From the NCBI GenBank assembly GCA_001443545.1, contig LMAD01000001.1, forward strand, positions 241,877 through 305,876: a stretch of DNA of 64,000 bases. Reading direction: 5' to 3'. The notes beneath the pieces were generated by a model, which was not told where the DNA came from, searched no databases, and saw nothing but the letters and a program-made list of their open reading frames with translations. The position numbers and the translations under genes are program-made. The DNA is from Acidimicrobiaceae bacterium RAAP-2. GTDB lineage: Bacteria > Actinomycetota > Acidimicrobiia > Acidimicrobiales > RAAP-2. Positions 63,096 through 64,000 of the stretch are shown one piece after another; position 1 is the first letter of the stretch, and each line of letters begins with the position of its first letter.

Positions 63096-64000
63096 CTGAA
63101 GTCCTGGTCAAGGGCTCCTTATTATCATTGGCTCGACGATGTCTAGCCATTTGTCTAGCCACGGGACGGGAATGCGATGGCGTCACGGGCACGAAATCCT
63201 TGTACAGAAGCTCCTCCATCGCCTTGGCCGCCTTGGCTCTCGATCCCGGCAGCAGGTGCACGTAGACGCCCTTGGTGACCCCAATCGAGGCGTGCCCGAG
63301 TTGGTCCGCGACCGCTTCCAAGGGCACGTCCATGGAGAACATCAGCGAGGCGCACGAGTGGCGAAGTTCGTGAATCGACCAGTGTCCGAGTCCGACCTTC
63401 TCGGTGATCCGAGGGACGCCTTTGCCGAAATCGCCCGGGTCCAGTGGCCGTCCGTAGGTCGAGGTGAACATGAGGTTCTCATCGTTGCCCCACGCGTCCC
63501 CGCGAAGCAGGGCCTCCTCCTCTTGGTCGCGACGATGACCTTCGAGCAGTTCGACCAGCGGCGGCGACAGGTGCAGCGTACGCCGACTCCCCTTGGTCTT
63601 CAGGTCACTCAGGTGCACGCCGGAATTATCACGGACGAGCTGACGACGGACCGTTACCACCACCGCGTCGCCGGTGAGCTCAATGTCTGACCACGCGAGA
63701 CCAATGATCTCGCCGCGGCGCAACCCGAGCAAGAGAGCCAACGTGTACGCGGCTCCGAGGCGATGCTCCTTACAAGCGGCCAAGAAGATCTGCGCCTGCT
63801 CGGGGGTCATGGTGCGACCCTCACGGTGGGGCAATTTTGGACCCTCAGCAATCGCCGCCACGTTGCGCGTCACCAAGCCGTCCTGCTCGGCCATGCGCAG
63901 TGCCCGGCGCAGAGTCGCGCGCGCCATTCGCTTAGTGGACGGCGAGAAGCCACTCTCACCAAGTGCGATCATCATGGCGTTCACGTCAGTGGGCGTCAAC
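63034..64000 (-). CDS. int: Tyrosine site-specific integrase, 5' end cut by window edge
   Basis: At least 321 residues of a phage/island-type recombinase; the N-terminal part lies beyond the window. The catalytic residues are present: Arg in LLGLRRGEI, Lys in LKTKGSRRTL, HELRHSC (His and Arg), LGHAS and Tyr in KGVYVHLLPG. The last 19 residues (GRPGLDPGTLGLK...) are translated from the antisense of tRNA-Lys, with the stop in its D arm. This is typical of integrases whose element sits at the 3' end of a tRNA. It catalyses insertion and excision of the element to the right. Confidence 0.93.
   Translation of the reverse strand, partial: LTPTDVNAMMIALGESGFSPSTKRMARATLRRALRMAEQDGLVTRNVAAIAEGPKLPHREGRTMTPEQAQIFLAACKEHRLGAAYTLALLLGLRRGEIIGLAWSDIELTGDAVVVTVRRQLVRDNSGVHLSDLKTKGSRRTLHLSPPLVELLEGHRRDQEEEALLRGDAWGNDENLMFTSTYGRPLDPGDFGKGVPRITEKVGLGHWSIHELRHSCASLMFSMDVPLEAVADQLGHASIGVTKGVYVHLLPGSRAKAAKAMEELLYKDFVPVTPSHSRPVARQMARHRRANDNKEPLTRTSVGRPGLDPGTLGLKVPCSSR
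63034..64000. mobile_element. Left end of an integrated element at tRNA-Lys
   Basis: The integrase points towards and overlaps the tRNA, so the element starts in or at the 3' part of the tRNA and runs right beyond the window. The exact core and the right-hand repeat are not visible; a repeat of the tRNA 3' part is expected at the other end. Confidence 0.65.

Overview
The window is about 70% G+C, dense in GTG starts and 1-4 base stop/start overlaps. It carries several actinobacterial markers: mycothiol biosynthesis (mshA), a nickel superoxide dismutase with its own maturation protease, a ctaE-qcrCAB respiratory operon, a HelD helicase and a rex-hemACD cluster. I read it as the chromosome of an aerobic actinobacterium. 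A deep lineage such as Acidimicrobiia fits the gene order, but this is inference from content and not a computed phylogeny.

Layout. 1-5705 (minus): a truncated arginase-family gene, a secreted phosphodiester-glycosidase-like protein, then qcrB, qcrA, qcrC and ctaE (bc complex plus oxidase subunit III). 5761-8064: a HelD-type helicase, divergent from 8182-11560, which holds hemE-hemH-hemY (late haem steps). 11573-16671: a HAD phosphatase, a 1000-residue protein joining a degenerate phosphoesterase-like domain, membrane helices and an MprF/LysX-type domain, and a PAS-GAF-HD-GYP protein. 16798-32697 (minus): a complete 14-gene nuoA-N operon with an ATP-grasp gene coupled to its end. 32764-34901 (plus): a geranylgeranyl-reductase-family protein (probable menaquinone saturation) and a ZIP metal transporter. 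34903-42653 (minus): proC, rex, hemA, hemC, hemD, hemB, hemL and a coupled membrane protein. 42686-46543: a YbjN-like protein, mshA, divergent sodX/sodN, a DksA-like zinc finger and an NHL-propeller protein. 46598-55209 (minus): a glycoside-uptake operon of lacI, two permeases, two ATPases, a binding protein and a GH1 beta-glucosidase, controlled from a promoter with two LacI operators. 55402-62562: a CoA-transferase, a small unknown protein, an MFS transporter, an S66 peptidase and a three-gene coupled cluster ending in a second PAS/GAF-HD-GYP protein. 63023-63095 is tRNA-Lys(TTT), into whose sequence a tyrosine integrase reads from the right. This marks the left end of an integrated element that continues past the window.

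How the genes work together. Complex I, the probable menaquinone-modifying reductase, the bc complex and oxidase subunit III form one respiratory chain. The haem clusters supply its cofactor, and Rex is encoded inside the haem operon, so NADH/NAD balance can be tied to haem supply. MshA and nickel SOD provide thiol and superoxide protection. The lacI operon imports and hydrolyses a beta-linked sugar.

The most useful regulatory signal is a TANNNT hexamer (TAGGCT in four cases) lying 6-7 bases before the start codon of at least ten genes. This indicates leaderless transcription. The less explained objects are the phosphoesterase/lysyltransferase-like fusion, the zinc-ribbon/53-residue ORF/HD-GYP cluster and the tRNA-Lys integration site.
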